Shown here in pieces: positions 46,222 through 54,665 of a stretch of 64,000 bases of DNA. The notes below the pieces were generated by a model. That model saw only the letters and a list, made by a program, of their open reading frames with translations, made no database searches and was not told the DNA's origin. Source of the DNA: Billgrantia ethanolica (GTDB lineage Bacteria > Pseudomonadota > Gammaproteobacteria > Pseudomonadales > Halomonadaceae); assembly GCF_021404305.1 (NCBI RefSeq), contig NZ_JABFTX010000001.1:62001-126000 (forward strand), read 5' to 3'. Within the stretch, counting starts at the first letter, position 1; every line of letters starts with the position of its first letter. The position numbers and the translations under genes were made by a program.

Positions 46222-48441
46222 GTGACGCGCCGCCGACTTGTGCTTGTTCTCGTCCTGCTTACCATCGTAGCGCTCTTTTTTCTCAGCGGCGCCGACGAGC
46301 TGCTGACCCTGGCCAACCTGCAAGCCGAGCAGGCCCGTTTTCAGGCCTGGCTGGCCGAAGAGCCGGTCGTTGTCGTGGGGGGCTTCTTCGTACTTTACGT
46401 GGTCATGGCCGCACTGTCGCTGCCCGGGGCAACGCTGCTGACGGTGCTGGGCGGGGCGCTGTTCGGCTTAGGCTGGGGGCTGCTGATCATCTCCTTCGCC
46501 AGCACCCTGGGCGCCATGCTGGCAGCGCTGATCGCCCGTACCCTGGCGCGGGCGCCGTTGGAGCGGCGCTTCGCACCGCAGCTCGAGCGCATCAATGCGG
46601 GCATTCGACGGGAAGGCGCCTTCTATCTCTTCACCCTGCGCCTGATCCCGCTGTTTCCCTTCTTCGTCATCAACCTGGTGGTGGGCCTCACCCGCATGCG
46701 CCTGTGGACCTTCTACTGGGTCAGTCAACTGGGCATGCTGCCGGGTACGGCCGTGTTCGTGAATGCCGGCCGTGAACTCGGCAATCTGCAGTCGCTATCC
46801 GACATCCTCTCGCCCGGGCTGATCGGCTCGTTCGTGCTGATCGGCCTGTTCCCCTGGCTGGCGCGGGGCCTGGTGGCCGTGCTCAAGCGCCGTCGACTGG
46901 CGCTGCGGCATTCACGTCCGGCTCGCTTCGACTACGACATCGTGGTGATCGGCGGGGGCTCTGCGGGCCTGGTGGCCAGCTATATTGCGGCGGCGGTCAA
47001 GGCCAGGGTGGCGCTGGTGGAGCGCGACCGCCTGGGCGGTGACTGCCTGAATACCGGCTGCGTCCCGTCCAAGGCGCTGATTCGTGCGGCGCGGGTTGCG
47101 GCAGAGGTGCGTGACGCTGGGCGTTTCGGCATCCAGGCCGGCGAACCCAGGGTCGACTTCGGTGCCGTGATGGGGCACGTGCGGCGTGCCATACGTGCCG
47201 TGGAGCCTCACGACAGCCGCGAGCGCTACGAGGGCCTCGGGGTCGAGGTGCTGGCGGGGGAGGCGCGACTCGACGACCCCTGGCGCGTGCGGGTCAGGGG
47301 AGCCGATGGCGAGCGCGTGTTGACCACCCGGCACGTGATCGTAGCCAGCGGGGCGAGACCCAGGGTGCCGCCGTTGCCGGGCCTAGAAGACATCGACGTG
47401 CTGACCTCGGACAATCTATGGCAGCTCGACATCCTTCCCGAACGCCTGGTGGTGCTGGGCGGCGGCCCCATCGGCTGCGAGCTGGGACAGAGCTTCGCCC
47501 GCCTGGGCAGTCGGGTGAGCCTGGTCGAGATGGGCCCTCAGTTACTGCCTCGCGAGGACACCGACGCCGCTGATCTGCTGCGTCAGCGCCTCGTGGACGA
47601 GGGCGTGGAACTCTGGCTCGACACCCGGGCGCTGCGCGTCGCGCCGGGCGCCGATGGTGCGCATGTGCTGGAGGTGGAGCATCGTCTCGCCTCGGGTCAG
47701 ATCGAGGTGCATCGGCTGCCGTTCGAGCGCCTGCTGGTAGCGGCGGGGCGCCAGGCCAACGTGACCGGCCTCGGGCTCGAGGCGCTGGGGGTGGAGACCC
47801 GTTCCGATGGCACCCTGGCGGTGGACGAGACCTTGCAGTCGGTGCTGCCCAACGTATGGGCCTGCGGTGACGTGGCCGGGCCGTTCCAACTGACCCATGC
47901 CAGCGCCCACCAGGCCTGGCACGCTACGGTGAATGCGCTGTTCGGTGAGCTCAAGCGATTCCGGGTCAGCTACCGGGCGCTGCCGGCGGTCACCTACACC
48001 GAACCCGAGGTGGCCCGGGTTGGCCTCAGCGAGCGCGAGGCGCGCCGCCAGGGCGTCGCGTTCGAAGTCACGCGCTATTCGCTGGCCGAGCTGGACCGTG
48101 CCATTACCGAGGGGCGTACCGAAGGATTCGTCAAGGTACTGACGGTGCCGGGCCGGGATCGCATTCTCGGTGCCAGCGTGGTGGGGCAGGGGGCCGGCGA
48201 GCTGCTGGCCGAGTTCACCCTGGCGATGACCCACGGTATTGGCCTGAACAAGCTGCTGGGCACGGTTCATCCCTACCCTACCTGGTCCGAGGCGGCCAAG
48301 GCCACGGCCGGTATTTGGAAGAACGCGCACAAGCCCGAGCAGCTGTTGCGCTGGCTGGCACGCTACTTCGCCTGGCGGCGTGGGGCCCATCGAAGCGAGG
48401 CGAGGGCGGCCGCGACAGAGACGAGGCGGAAGGATGCTTGA
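46222..48441 (+). CDS. Fusion: VTT (TVP38/DedA) membrane domain plus FAD/NAD disulfide reductase
   Basis: This is one 739-residue chain with two halves. Residues 1-225 form a VTT/SNARE-associated membrane domain with about six helices, including LSLPGATLLTVLGGALFG and LRLIPLFPFF...LGMLPGT of the TVP38/DedA type. Residues 237-739 are a class I pyridine-nucleotide disulfide oxidoreductase: FAD motif VVIGGGSAGL, redox pair GGDCLNTGCVPSK (Cys275, Cys280), NAD motif VVLGGGPIGCELG and dimer motif HPYPTWSE (His683, Glu690). It starts at GTG with GGAG upstream. VTT proteins are linked to lipid flipping. The electron acceptor is unknown. It overlaps the next gene by 8 bases. Confidence 0.9.
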   Translation: MTRRRLVLVLVLLTIVALFFLSGADELLTLANLQAEQARFQAWLAEEPVVVVGGFFVLYVVMAALSLPGATLLTVLGGALFGLGWGLLIISFASTLGAMLAALIARTLARAPLERRFAPQLERINAGIRREGAFYLFTLRLIPLFPFFVINLVVGLTRMRLWTFYWVSQLGMLPGTAVFVNAGRELGNLQSLSDILSPGLIGSFVLIGLFPWLARGLVAVLKRRRLALRHSRPARFDYDIVVIGGGSAGLVASYIAAAVKARVALVERDRLGGDCLNTGCVPSKALIRAARVAAEVRDAGRFGIQAGEPRVDFGAVMGHVRRAIRAVEPHDSRERYEGLGVEVLAGEARLDDPWRVRVRGADGERVLTTRHVIVASGARPRVPPLPGLEDIDVLTSDNLWQLDILPERLVVLGGGPIGCELGQSFARLGSRVSLVEMGPQLLPREDTDAADLLRQRLVDEGVELWLDTRALRVAPGADGAHVLEVEHRLASGQIEVHRLPFERLLVAAGRQANVTGLGLEALGVETRSDGTLAVDETLQSVLPNVWACGDVAGPFQLTHASAHQAWHATVNALFGELKRFRVSYRALPAVTYTEPEVARVGLSEREARRQGVAFEVTRYSLAELDRAITEGRTEGFVKVLTVPGRDRILGASVVGQGAGELLAEFTLAMTHGIGLNKLLGTVHPYPTWSEAAKATAGIWKNAHKPEQLLRWLARYFAWRRGAHRSEARAAATETRRKDA

Positions 48442-49054
48442 TCGTTGGACCATGCCGCTGATGCAGGCACCGCTGTACACCGCAGCCAGGCGGCTGCAGC
48501 GTTGCAACGTTCGTCCCGATCAGGTGACATTGGTGTCGTTTGTCATCGGCATGCTCAGCCTGCCGCTGCTGGCGCTGGAATTCTACCTCCTGGCCCTGGC
48601 CGCGATCCTGCTCAATCGGGTGGGCGACGGCGTGGATGGCGCCCTGGCACGGCTCACGGACAAGACGAGCGATGCCGGGGGCTTTCTCGACATCGGCCTC
48701 GACTTCGTCTTCTATGCCGCCGTGGTGCTAGGATTCGCCCTGGCCGATCCGGCGGCCAATGCGCTGGCGGCCGCTTTCCTGCTGTTTGCCTTCATCGGCA
48801 CCGGAACGTCGTTTCTGGCCTTTGCCATCATGGCCACCCGGTACGGGCTCGAACGGCCGCACTTCCAGCGCAAGGCGTTCTACTATCTGCATGGATTGAC
48901 CGAGGGCACGGAAACCATTCTGGCCTTCGTGCTCTTCTGCCTGTGGCCGCACCAGTTCGCTCTGCTGGCTACGCTGTTTGCCGTGGCGTGCCTGATCACC
49001 ACTGCCACGCGGCTGTGGGGCGGCTACTGGTCGCTGCGGCGACTCGGAGAGTGA
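48434..49054 (+). CDS. CDP-alcohol phosphatidyltransferase family protein
   Basis: This is a 206-residue integral membrane enzyme that joins a CDP-activated lipid to an alcohol, or uses a related donor. The full family motif D-x2-DG-x2-AR-x8-G-x3-D-x3-D is present, from GDGVDGALAR to GGFLDIGLD. Hydrophobic helices surround it. ATG 48434 follows GGAAGG and overlaps the fusion gene by 8 bases, so both are translationally coupled. The alcohol substrate cannot be inferred; it is not an obvious PgsA or PssA. Confidence 0.88.
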   Translation: MLDRWTMPLMQAPLYTAARRLQRCNVRPDQVTLVSFVIGMLSLPLLALEFYLLALAAILLNRVGDGVDGALARLTDKTSDAGGFLDIGLDFVFYAAVVLGFALADPAANALAAAFLLFAFIGTGTSFLAFAIMATRYGLERPHFQRKAFYYLHGLTEGTETILAFVLFCLWPHQFALLATLFAVACLITTATRLWGGYWSLRRLGE

Positions 49055-49105
49055 TGGTGGGGGCATTTCGGGCCCGTGCAGGGGGCAGGTCAGGTCAGAA
49101 AGACA

Positions 49106-49131
49106 AAGAGGGCAGCCGGGGCCGCCCTCTT
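49106..49131 (-). terminator. Terminator of the slyD-like gene
   Basis: Arms aagagggc and gccctctt form an 8-base-pair outer stem. On the minus strand it is followed by TTGTCTTTCT. It lies 34 bases after the stop of the FKBP-type gene and also faces the convergent phosphatidyltransferase gene. Confidence 0.6.
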
Positions 49132-49164
49132 CGGGGATGGTTCGTGCGAAGGTGAAGCGCTGCT

Positions 49165-49647
49165 TCAGTGCTCGACGCCACCTTCACCATGCACGTGGCC
49201 GTGCTCGATCTCTTCCTGACTGGCTTCGCGTACGGTAGCGATCTCGACGTCGAAGTTGAGCTTCTGGCCGGCCAGTGGATGATTGCCGTCGACGGTGACG
49301 GTATCGCCTTCAATCTTGGTCACGGTGACCATCAGCGGGCCGCCTTGTGTCTGGGCCTGGAACTGCATGCCCGGCTCGACGGCCTCGACGCCCTGGAAGG
49401 CGTCGCGCGGCACTTCCTGCACCAGCTGCGGCTGCACCTCGCCGTAACCCTCCTCCGGGGCGACGGTCACATTGAGCTTTTCGCCGGCTTCACGCCCTTC
49501 CAACTGCTTCTCCAGGCCGGGAATGATGTTGCCGGCGCCGTGGAGATAAGTCAGCGGCTGACGACCTTCCGAGCTGTCCAGCACTTCACCTGCATCGTTG
49601 GTCAGGGTGTAGTGAAACGCGACGACTGAATTCTGCGCAATCTGCAT
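49165..49647 (-). CDS. slyD: FKBP-type peptidyl-prolyl isomerase, SlyD-like
   Basis: This is a 160-residue folding catalyst. The N-terminus MQIAQNSVVAFHYTLTNDAGEVLD and YLHGAGNIIPGLE are SlyD signatures, with an insert-in-flap domain in the middle. The tail HGHVHGEGGVEH keeps a short His-rich segment, so nickel binding is possible, though the long Cys/His tail of E. coli SlyD is absent. AAAGG precedes ATG 49647; eight upstream in-frame codons are not needed. Confidence 0.9.
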   Translation of the reverse strand: MQIAQNSVVAFHYTLTNDAGEVLDSSEGRQPLTYLHGAGNIIPGLEKQLEGREAGEKLNVTVAPEEGYGEVQPQLVQEVPRDAFQGVEAVEPGMQFQAQTQGGPLMVTVTKIEGDTVTVDGNHPLAGQKLNFDVEIATVREASQEEIEHGHVHGEGGVEH

Positions 49648-49856
49648 TGATGAACCTTTCGGTGAGTGCATGTAGGGACCATGGTAACGCGCGAGGCCGG
49701 AGCTGTCAGGGGGGATGCGGTATTTTCAGCTTGGCCTGTCTCGTCCTGAGTTCCGTTCACTCTCTATATGTCGAGTTGCGCGGCATGAGCCTCGCGGCTA
49801 CCCTAGCGTGACCCAAAATTTCCGTCCTACTTCTCACCTTGATTGGAGCCGTGCCC

Positions 49857-50141
49857 ATGACCGAAATCGTGATCTGGCTGATTGCCTTTGCCCTCATTCT
49901 GTTCTTCAGCATCAAGCTGTGGGAGGCGTCTGTAAGTGCCGCCTTGAACAAGGTGGTGCCGAGTGTCATCAAGAGCGATGACGGCAACCGCTGGGTCTGG
50001 GGCGTGGCGCTTGCCGTGCTGGGGGCCACCACGCTGGTGCGTCCCATCGACATGCTGCTGACCCTGATCGTGATCGCTCTGCTGGGCTTTATCGCCTGGA
50101 AGCTGGTGTGTTGGGCTATGGGCCGGGCCAACTTCCACTGA
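49857..50141 (+). CDS. Small two-helix membrane protein of unknown function
   Basis: This 94-residue protein has hydrophobic helices at about 4-23 and 45-83 (the latter possibly two), separated by ASVSAALNKVVPSVIKSDDGNRW. TTGGAG precedes ATG 49857. I do not recognise the family. It is flanked by a slyD-like gene and a strong hairpin, with no operon partner. Confidence 0.7.
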   Translation: MTEIVIWLIAFALILFFSIKLWEASVSAALNKVVPSVIKSDDGNRWVWGVALAVLGATTLVRPIDMLLTLIVIALLGFIAWKLVCWAMGRANFH

Positions 50142-50159
50142 GATGACTTCTTAGTGAAC

Positions 50160-50194
50160 GCAACGGGCCCGCGGCATCGCCGCGGGCCCGTTGC
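50160..50194. terminator. Bidirectional terminator-like hairpin
   Basis: A perfect 16-base-pair inverted repeat, beginning gcaacgggcc and ending ggcccgttgc, has the 3-base loop atc. It starts 18 bases after the small membrane protein gene and is 44 bases from the end of the convergent lipoprotein gene. A weak ATTTG tail follows on the plus strand. Confidence 0.7.
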
Positions 50195-50238
50195 ATTTGA
50201 CGTTGAGAAAAGTCGTTGAGACTGGCTGTCTCTAACTG

Positions 50239-50706
50239 TCAGTAGGGGGCCACGGTGACGTTGGCGCCGCTGCCGATCATGCGAACGCGCTGGCCAACCT
50301 GGAATGGGCGGTCGGCTTTCTGCACAATCACCACGTTCTGACCGTCGTCGCGGCGAATCTCCATCTCCCAGGCGCGAACACGGTTGGTCGACTCTTCGAT
50401 GGCGCTACCCGCCACGGCGCCGCCGATCACGCCGGCTGCGGTGGCCAGCTGCCGACCGGAACCACCGCCCACCTGACGACCGAGCAGACCACCGACCACG
50501 GCACCGCCGCCGGTACCGATGATCCCGCCCGCACGGCTGTCAGCCTGGACCTGCACCTGGCGCAGCGCAGTGATGGTGCCGAACGTCACGGTCTGGGCGG
50601 TGCCAGCCTGGGAGCCCCGATAGACGTCGCCGCCCATGGTCGAGGTGTTGGCGCAGCCGGCCAGGGTCAGCATGCCGAGAGCCAGCACGGGAAGAAGACG
50701 CTTCAT
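50239..50706 (-). CDS. Glycine-zipper outer membrane lipoprotein (SlyB-like)
   Basis: This is a 155-residue lipoprotein. The signal KRLLPVLALGMLTLAGC has Cys18 as the lipidated residue. GGIIGTGGGAVVGGLLGRQVGGGSG and AAGVIGGAVAGSAIEE form the glycine-zipper 2TM domain, followed by a beta-rich C-terminus with PFQVGQRVRMIG. GGAGG lies five bases before ATG 50706. SlyB-like proteins respond to envelope stress and magnesium in enterobacteria; control here is unknown. Confidence 0.9.
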   Translation of the reverse strand: MKRLLPVLALGMLTLAGCANTSTMGGDVYRGSQAGTAQTVTFGTITALRQVQVQADSRAGGIIGTGGGAVVGGLLGRQVGGGSGRQLATAAGVIGGAVAGSAIEESTNRVRAWEMEIRRDDGQNVVIVQKADRPFQVGQRVRMIGSGANVTVAPY

Positions 50707-50904
50707 GTACACCTCCTGAGGGCAAGCCGATGTCAATTTGGGGATCGTCTTTGCCATTGTATGGGGAAACACTGTTTGCTAACTGGCTAGCTTAGCCATT
50801 CATATTGCATTTGACCATAGCCTAATGCTGCAAGTGCCGCCCACAGCAGCAGAAAAAGGGGTAAATATTGTGCAAGTGCAGGCGGCTCGACGGATCTCGC
50901 AACG

Positions 50905-50928
50905 AAAAAAGGGAGGCGCGAGGCCTCC
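50905..50928 (-). terminator. Rho-independent terminator of aceA
   Basis: Stem gggaggc/gcctccc with loop gcgag. On the minus strand the stem is followed by six T residues (the A-run at 50905-50910). It lies 35 bases after the isocitrate lyase stop. Confidence 0.87.
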
Positions 50929-50962
50929 CAAGGGTTCCAGTCGTTCTACCGTAGCGCCATGC

Positions 50963-52558
50963 TCAGCCAAACTGGTTCATGGTGTTGTCCTTGCCGCCGG
51001 CCTTGAGTGCCGCCTCGCCGTGGAAGAACTCCTTGTGGTCGTCGCCGATGTTGGAGCCGGCCATGTCCTGGTGCTTGACCGTGGCGATGCCCTCGCGGAT
51101 TTCGCGGCGCTGGACGCCCGCCACGTAGGCCAGCATGCCCTCGGCGCCGAAGTAGCCTTTGGCCAGATTGTCGGTAGACAGGGCGGCGGTGTGGTAAGTC
51201 GGCAGCGTGATCAGGTGATGGAAGATGCCGGCCTCACGGGCTGCGTCGCGCTGGAAGTTGCGGGTCCACTCGTCGGCCAGCTTGCCGAGCTCGGTGTTGT
51301 CGTACTCGGCGCTCATCAGGCTGGAGCGGTCGTAGGCCGAGACATCCTTGCCTTCCTTCTCCCAGGCATCGAATACCTGCTGACGGAAGTTGAGCGTCCA
51401 GTTGAAGGAGGGCGAGTTGTTGTAGACCAGCTTGGCGTCCGGCACCACCTGGCGGATGCGGTTGACCATGTTGGCAATTTGACCGACGTGGGGCTTCTCG
51501 GTTTCGATCCACAGCAGGTCGGCGCCGTTCTGCAGGCTGGTGATACAGTCGAGCACAACGCGGTCTTCGCCAGTGCCAGGCTTGAACTGGTACAGGCCGG
51601 AAGCCAGACGCTTGACCTTCACCAGCTTGCCGTTCTGCTTGATCACTACGTCGCCGTTGTCGATGTCGGAAGCCGAAGTGATTTCGTCGCCATCGAGGAA
51701 GCTGTTGTACTGGTCGCCCAGGTCGCCCGGTTCCTTGGTCACGGCGATCTTCTGGGTCAGGCCGGCGCCCAGAGAGTCGGTGCGAGCGACGATCACACCG
51801 TCGTCCACACCCAGTTCGAGGAAGGCGTAGCGAACGGCATTGATCTTGGCCAGGAAGTCCTCGTGGGGCACTGTGACCTTGCCGTCCTGGTGGCCGCACT
51901 GCTTCTCGTCGGAAACCTGGTTCTCGAGCTGGATACAGCAGGCGCCCGCTTCGATCATCTTCTTGGCCAGCAGGTAAGTGGCCTCGGCGTTACCGAAACC
52001 GGCATCGATGTCGGCGATAATCGGTACCACGTGAGTCTCGTGGTTGTCGATCTTGGCGATCAATTCTTCGGCTTTCGCCTTGTCGCCTGCCTTCTGGGCC
52101 TCTTCCAGGTCGCGGAACAGGTGGTTCAGTTCCCAGGCATCGGCTTGGCGCAGGAAGGTGTAGAGCTCTTCGATCAACCCGGGCACGCTGGTCTTCTCGT
52201 GCATGGACTGGTCGGGCAGCGGGCCGAACTCGGAGCGCAGGGCGGCGACCATCCAGCCGGAGAGGTAGAGGTAGCGACGCTTGGTGGTGCCGAAGTGCTT
52301 CTTGATCGAAATCAGCTTCTGCTGGCCGATGAAACCGTGCCAGCAGCCCAGCGACTGGGTGTACTGGGAGCTGTCGGCATCGTAGGCGGCCATGTCTTCG
52401 CGCATGATCTTGGCAGTGTACTTGGCAATGTCCAGACCGGTCTTGAAGCGGTTCTGGGCACGCATGCGGGCGGCATTCTCGGGGCTGATGCTGGCCCACT
52501 TGCCTTGCTGGGCTTCACGCAGTTGAGCCAGTGCCTTGATGTCGTCTTTGTATGACAT
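50963..52558 (-). CDS. aceA: Isocitrate lyase, long Pseudomonas-type
   Basis: This glyoxylate-cycle enzyme splits isocitrate into succinate and glyoxylate, allowing growth on acetate or fatty acids. It is the 531-residue form, about 100 longer than E. coli AceA. The catalytic Cys221 lies in SDEKQCGHQDGK, and DIDAGFGN and NNSPSFNW are family segments. ATG 52558 (MSYKDDIKALAQ) follows GGAAGGAT-type bases. It is transcribed alone, without malate synthase nearby, and ends at a good terminator. Confidence 0.95.
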   Translation of the reverse strand: MSYKDDIKALAQLREAQQGKWASISPENAARMRAQNRFKTGLDIAKYTAKIMREDMAAYDADSSQYTQSLGCWHGFIGQQKLISIKKHFGTTKRRYLYLSGWMVAALRSEFGPLPDQSMHEKTSVPGLIEELYTFLRQADAWELNHLFRDLEEAQKAGDKAKAEELIAKIDNHETHVVPIIADIDAGFGNAEATYLLAKKMIEAGACCIQLENQVSDEKQCGHQDGKVTVPHEDFLAKINAVRYAFLELGVDDGVIVARTDSLGAGLTQKIAVTKEPGDLGDQYNSFLDGDEITSASDIDNGDVVIKQNGKLVKVKRLASGLYQFKPGTGEDRVVLDCITSLQNGADLLWIETEKPHVGQIANMVNRIRQVVPDAKLVYNNSPSFNWTLNFRQQVFDAWEKEGKDVSAYDRSSLMSAEYDNTELGKLADEWTRNFQRDAAREAGIFHHLITLPTYHTAALSTDNLAKGYFGAEGMLAYVAGVQRREIREGIATVKHQDMAGSNIGDDHKEFFHGEAALKAGGKDNTMNQFG

Positions 52559-52946
52559 GTTGCCATCCTTCCGATCTGAGGTGGGGTCTTCGGCGTCGAT
52601 TGCCATGCGGCGGCGCTCGCTGCCTCGTCAGTTGGCGGCATTCGACCGGGCTGTCCGGGCTATGCTGCACCTGCGAAGTCATGTCAGAGTCAACCAGAAC
52701 GTCCTGCTTGTCTCTACGGCGTTGGTCGAACTCAGCTGAACGTTAAGACGCTTACTGTTTTCGACACATTGCAAACGTTATCGAACGATCGTTTTAACTT
52801 CGCCTTGGTATCACTATGCCGCATGAAGACTGAGCCTCACAATCATCACTTGGGGGCAGGGAGGGTTGTAGTTCGACTACAAGAGCATGGCTTTACGCCT
52901 GAATCCTGTAGTCGAATTTCGCCTTTTCTAAGGTGCGGGAGGGGGG
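52559..52946. promoter_or_regulatory. aceA upstream region with an inverted repeat
   Basis: These 388 bases between the GNAT gene and aceA hold no convincing gene. The part 52740-52930 is AT-rich compared with its surroundings and must contain the aceA promoter. It includes a 10-base inverted repeat, TTCGACTACA at 52872-52881 and TGTAGTCGAA at 52907-52916; a third half-site, TGTAGT, lies at 52867 and makes a compact near-palindrome with the first. This could be an operator for the glyoxylate shunt, or structure at the end of the GNAT transcript. Confidence 0.5.
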
Positions 52947-53378
52947 TTAGTCGATCAGGGAAAGGCGCATGTTGCGGTGCGGTATGCCGGCGTCGAGGAA
53001 AACCTCGCCATAGGCCGTGAAGCCGAGGTTTTCATAGAAGGCGAGGGCGTGAGTCTGGGCGGCCAGTTCGACCTGGGCGTGGCCCAGGCGGCGGGCCGAG
53101 GCGATGGCGGCCTGCATCAGCGCCGCGCCGATGCCCAGGCCGCGCGCCTCGCGTAGCACGGCGACCCGGCCGATGTGGCCGTCGGGCAGCAGCCGGGCGG
53201 TGCCCAACGGCGAGGCGTCGTGCAGCGCGAGGAAGTGGCGGCACTCGTCGTCGCGCCCGTCCCACTCCTCTTCACGGGGCACCTGCTGCTCCTCGATGAA
53301 TACGATACGACGGATTTCGCCGGCCACCTCGCCAAGCTCGGCCCAACTGCCTTCGCGAATCTCGATCCGCTCCTTCAC
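52947..53378 (-). CDS. GNAT family N-acetyltransferase
   Basis: This is a 143-residue acetyl-CoA-dependent transferase. The acetyl-CoA pyrophosphate loop is in VAVLREARGLGIGAALM (R/QxxGxG/A pattern), and ALAFYENLGFTAYGE is the usual C-terminal segment. IVFIEEQQVPREEEWDG resembles the ElaA-like subgroup. Translation starts at GTG 53378 with GAGGAG upstream. It follows roxA by 25 bases in the same direction; the substrate is unknown. Confidence 0.88.
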   Translation of the reverse strand: MKERIEIREGSWAELGEVAGEIRRIVFIEEQQVPREEEWDGRDDECRHFLALHDASPLGTARLLPDGHIGRVAVLREARGLGIGAALMQAAIASARRLGHAQVELAAQTHALAFYENLGFTAYGEVFLDAGIPHRNMRLSLID

Positions 53379-53403
53379 GTTAGCACTCCTCTTCCGTTTG
53401 CTT

Positions 53404-54573
53404 TCACTCTTCCTCGGCCCAGGTCAGGCTGCCGGCGTCGTACAGGGTGGCGAGCAGCTCGGCGGCGCCCTCATGGGCCAGCAGTTCCGCATTCAGGGGC
53501 TCGTCGCTGGCCACGGCGCGTGCCAGCGGCAGCGCACAGGCGATGCCGTCGCCGTCGGCGAACAGGGTGGCGGTGTCGTCATCCAGGGCGCGCCAGGCGA
53601 AGCGTGAGCCGGGACTTCGCAGCAGCTCCTCGCCTTCCTGTAGTAGCGCGACAAGCTCATCGACGTCCGTCGGGGTGTCGCTGGGTACCAGTTGGTCGAC
53701 GTACTTGGGCTGGGTCATCACTCGGCCGAACCACTGGGCGAGCTGGTTGGGATCGTCCAGGGTGGAGAGGATCAGCCGGCGCATGCGTTCGAGGGCGGCA
53801 TCGTCGAGTTCCGCCGGATCGGCGGGTGGAGTCATGCCGGCATCGGCGTAGCGCAGCGAGGGCGGCAGCCCTTCACCGATGAAGTCGGCGAAGGAGGTGA
53901 CCGCCTCGTCAGCCGAGGGCGCGCGAAAGCCCACCGAGTAAGTCATGCAGTCGTCGGATTGGCTGAGGCCATGGTGCGCCCAGCCCGGCGGCAGATAAAG
54001 CATGTCGCCCGGCTCCAGCACCCAGTCGTCGCCCGCTTCCAGCGTGAAGCGCTCGAGAATGCGCAGATCGATGCCGGGGATGATCGGCGCGTCATCGGGC
54101 ACCCTGCCGCCAAGCTGCCAGCGTCGCCGACCCAGGCCCTGGATCAGAAAGACGTCGTACTGGTCGACGTGGGGGCCCACGCTGCCGCCCGGCGGGGCGT
54201 AGCTGATCATGATGTCGTCGAGTCGCCAGCGCGGCAGGAAGTCGAAGTGCTCGAGCAGCTCGGCTACTTCGGGCACGTAATGGTCCGCGGCCTGCACCAG
54301 CAGGGTCCAGTCGCGCTCGGGCAGTTCGCCGAACACGGCCTCGTCGAAGGGGCCGTGGCTGACCTGCCACGGGCCGTCGGGGCCGTCCTCTTCCACCAGC
54401 CGGGCTTCGACGCCCTCCTCGCAGGCGAGCCCGGCCAGTTCGTCGGGGTCCAGGGGGCTTTCGAAATCGACAAAGGCACCACGGATCAGCAGCGGCTTGC
54501 GCTGCCAGTAGTCGCGCAGGAACTCGGCGGCGGTGAGGCCGCCCAGCAGGCTGAGAGGGGCGTCGCTTGGCAT
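53404..54573 (-). CDS. roxA: Ribosomal protein uL16 arginine hydroxylase RoxA (YcfD-like)
   Basis: This cupin/JmjC-type 2-oxoglutarate and Fe(II)-dependent oxygenase hydroxylates an Arg of ribosomal protein L16 in the E. coli homologue. The 389 residues and FLRDYWQRKPLLIRGAF match YcfD. The iron ligands are His135 and Asp137 in GPHVDQYDVF, with the distal His in PPGWAHHGLS. A winged-helix-like C-terminal region completes the dimer. It is the first gene of a probable two-gene unit with the GNAT gene. Confidence 0.92.
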   Translation of the reverse strand: MPSDAPLSLLGGLTAAEFLRDYWQRKPLLIRGAFVDFESPLDPDELAGLACEEGVEARLVEEDGPDGPWQVSHGPFDEAVFGELPERDWTLLVQAADHYVPEVAELLEHFDFLPRWRLDDIMISYAPPGGSVGPHVDQYDVFLIQGLGRRRWQLGGRVPDDAPIIPGIDLRILERFTLEAGDDWVLEPGDMLYLPPGWAHHGLSQSDDCMTYSVGFRAPSADEAVTSFADFIGEGLPPSLRYADAGMTPPADPAELDDAALERMRRLILSTLDDPNQLAQWFGRVMTQPKYVDQLVPSDTPTDVDELVALLQEGEELLRSPGSRFAWRALDDDTATLFADGDGIACALPLARAVASDEPLNAELLAHEGAAELLATLYDAGSLTWAEEE

Positions 54574-54606
54574 GGTGTCTCACTACTCGGCAGATGGCAC
54601 GAAGAG

Positions 54607-54630
54607 CCGCAGGGCATGAGGGCCCTGCGG
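54607..54630. other. Hairpin upstream of roxA
   Basis: A perfect 9-base-pair inverted repeat, ccgcagggc/gccctgcgg with loop atgagg, lies about 35 bases before the roxA start. It could end transcripts coming from the adenosyltransferase side or affect the roxA leader. Only a weak T tail follows on the minus strand. Confidence 0.4.
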
Positions 54631-54665
54631 TGTAAAAGCGTCATGGTAGCGTATTGCGGTGAATG

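Noticed and set aside
52769..53020. Plus-strand 83-codon frame between aceA and the GNAT gene
   Set aside because: Runs into the GNAT gene antisense, with Cys/Arg-rich shadow-like composition and no ribosome site.
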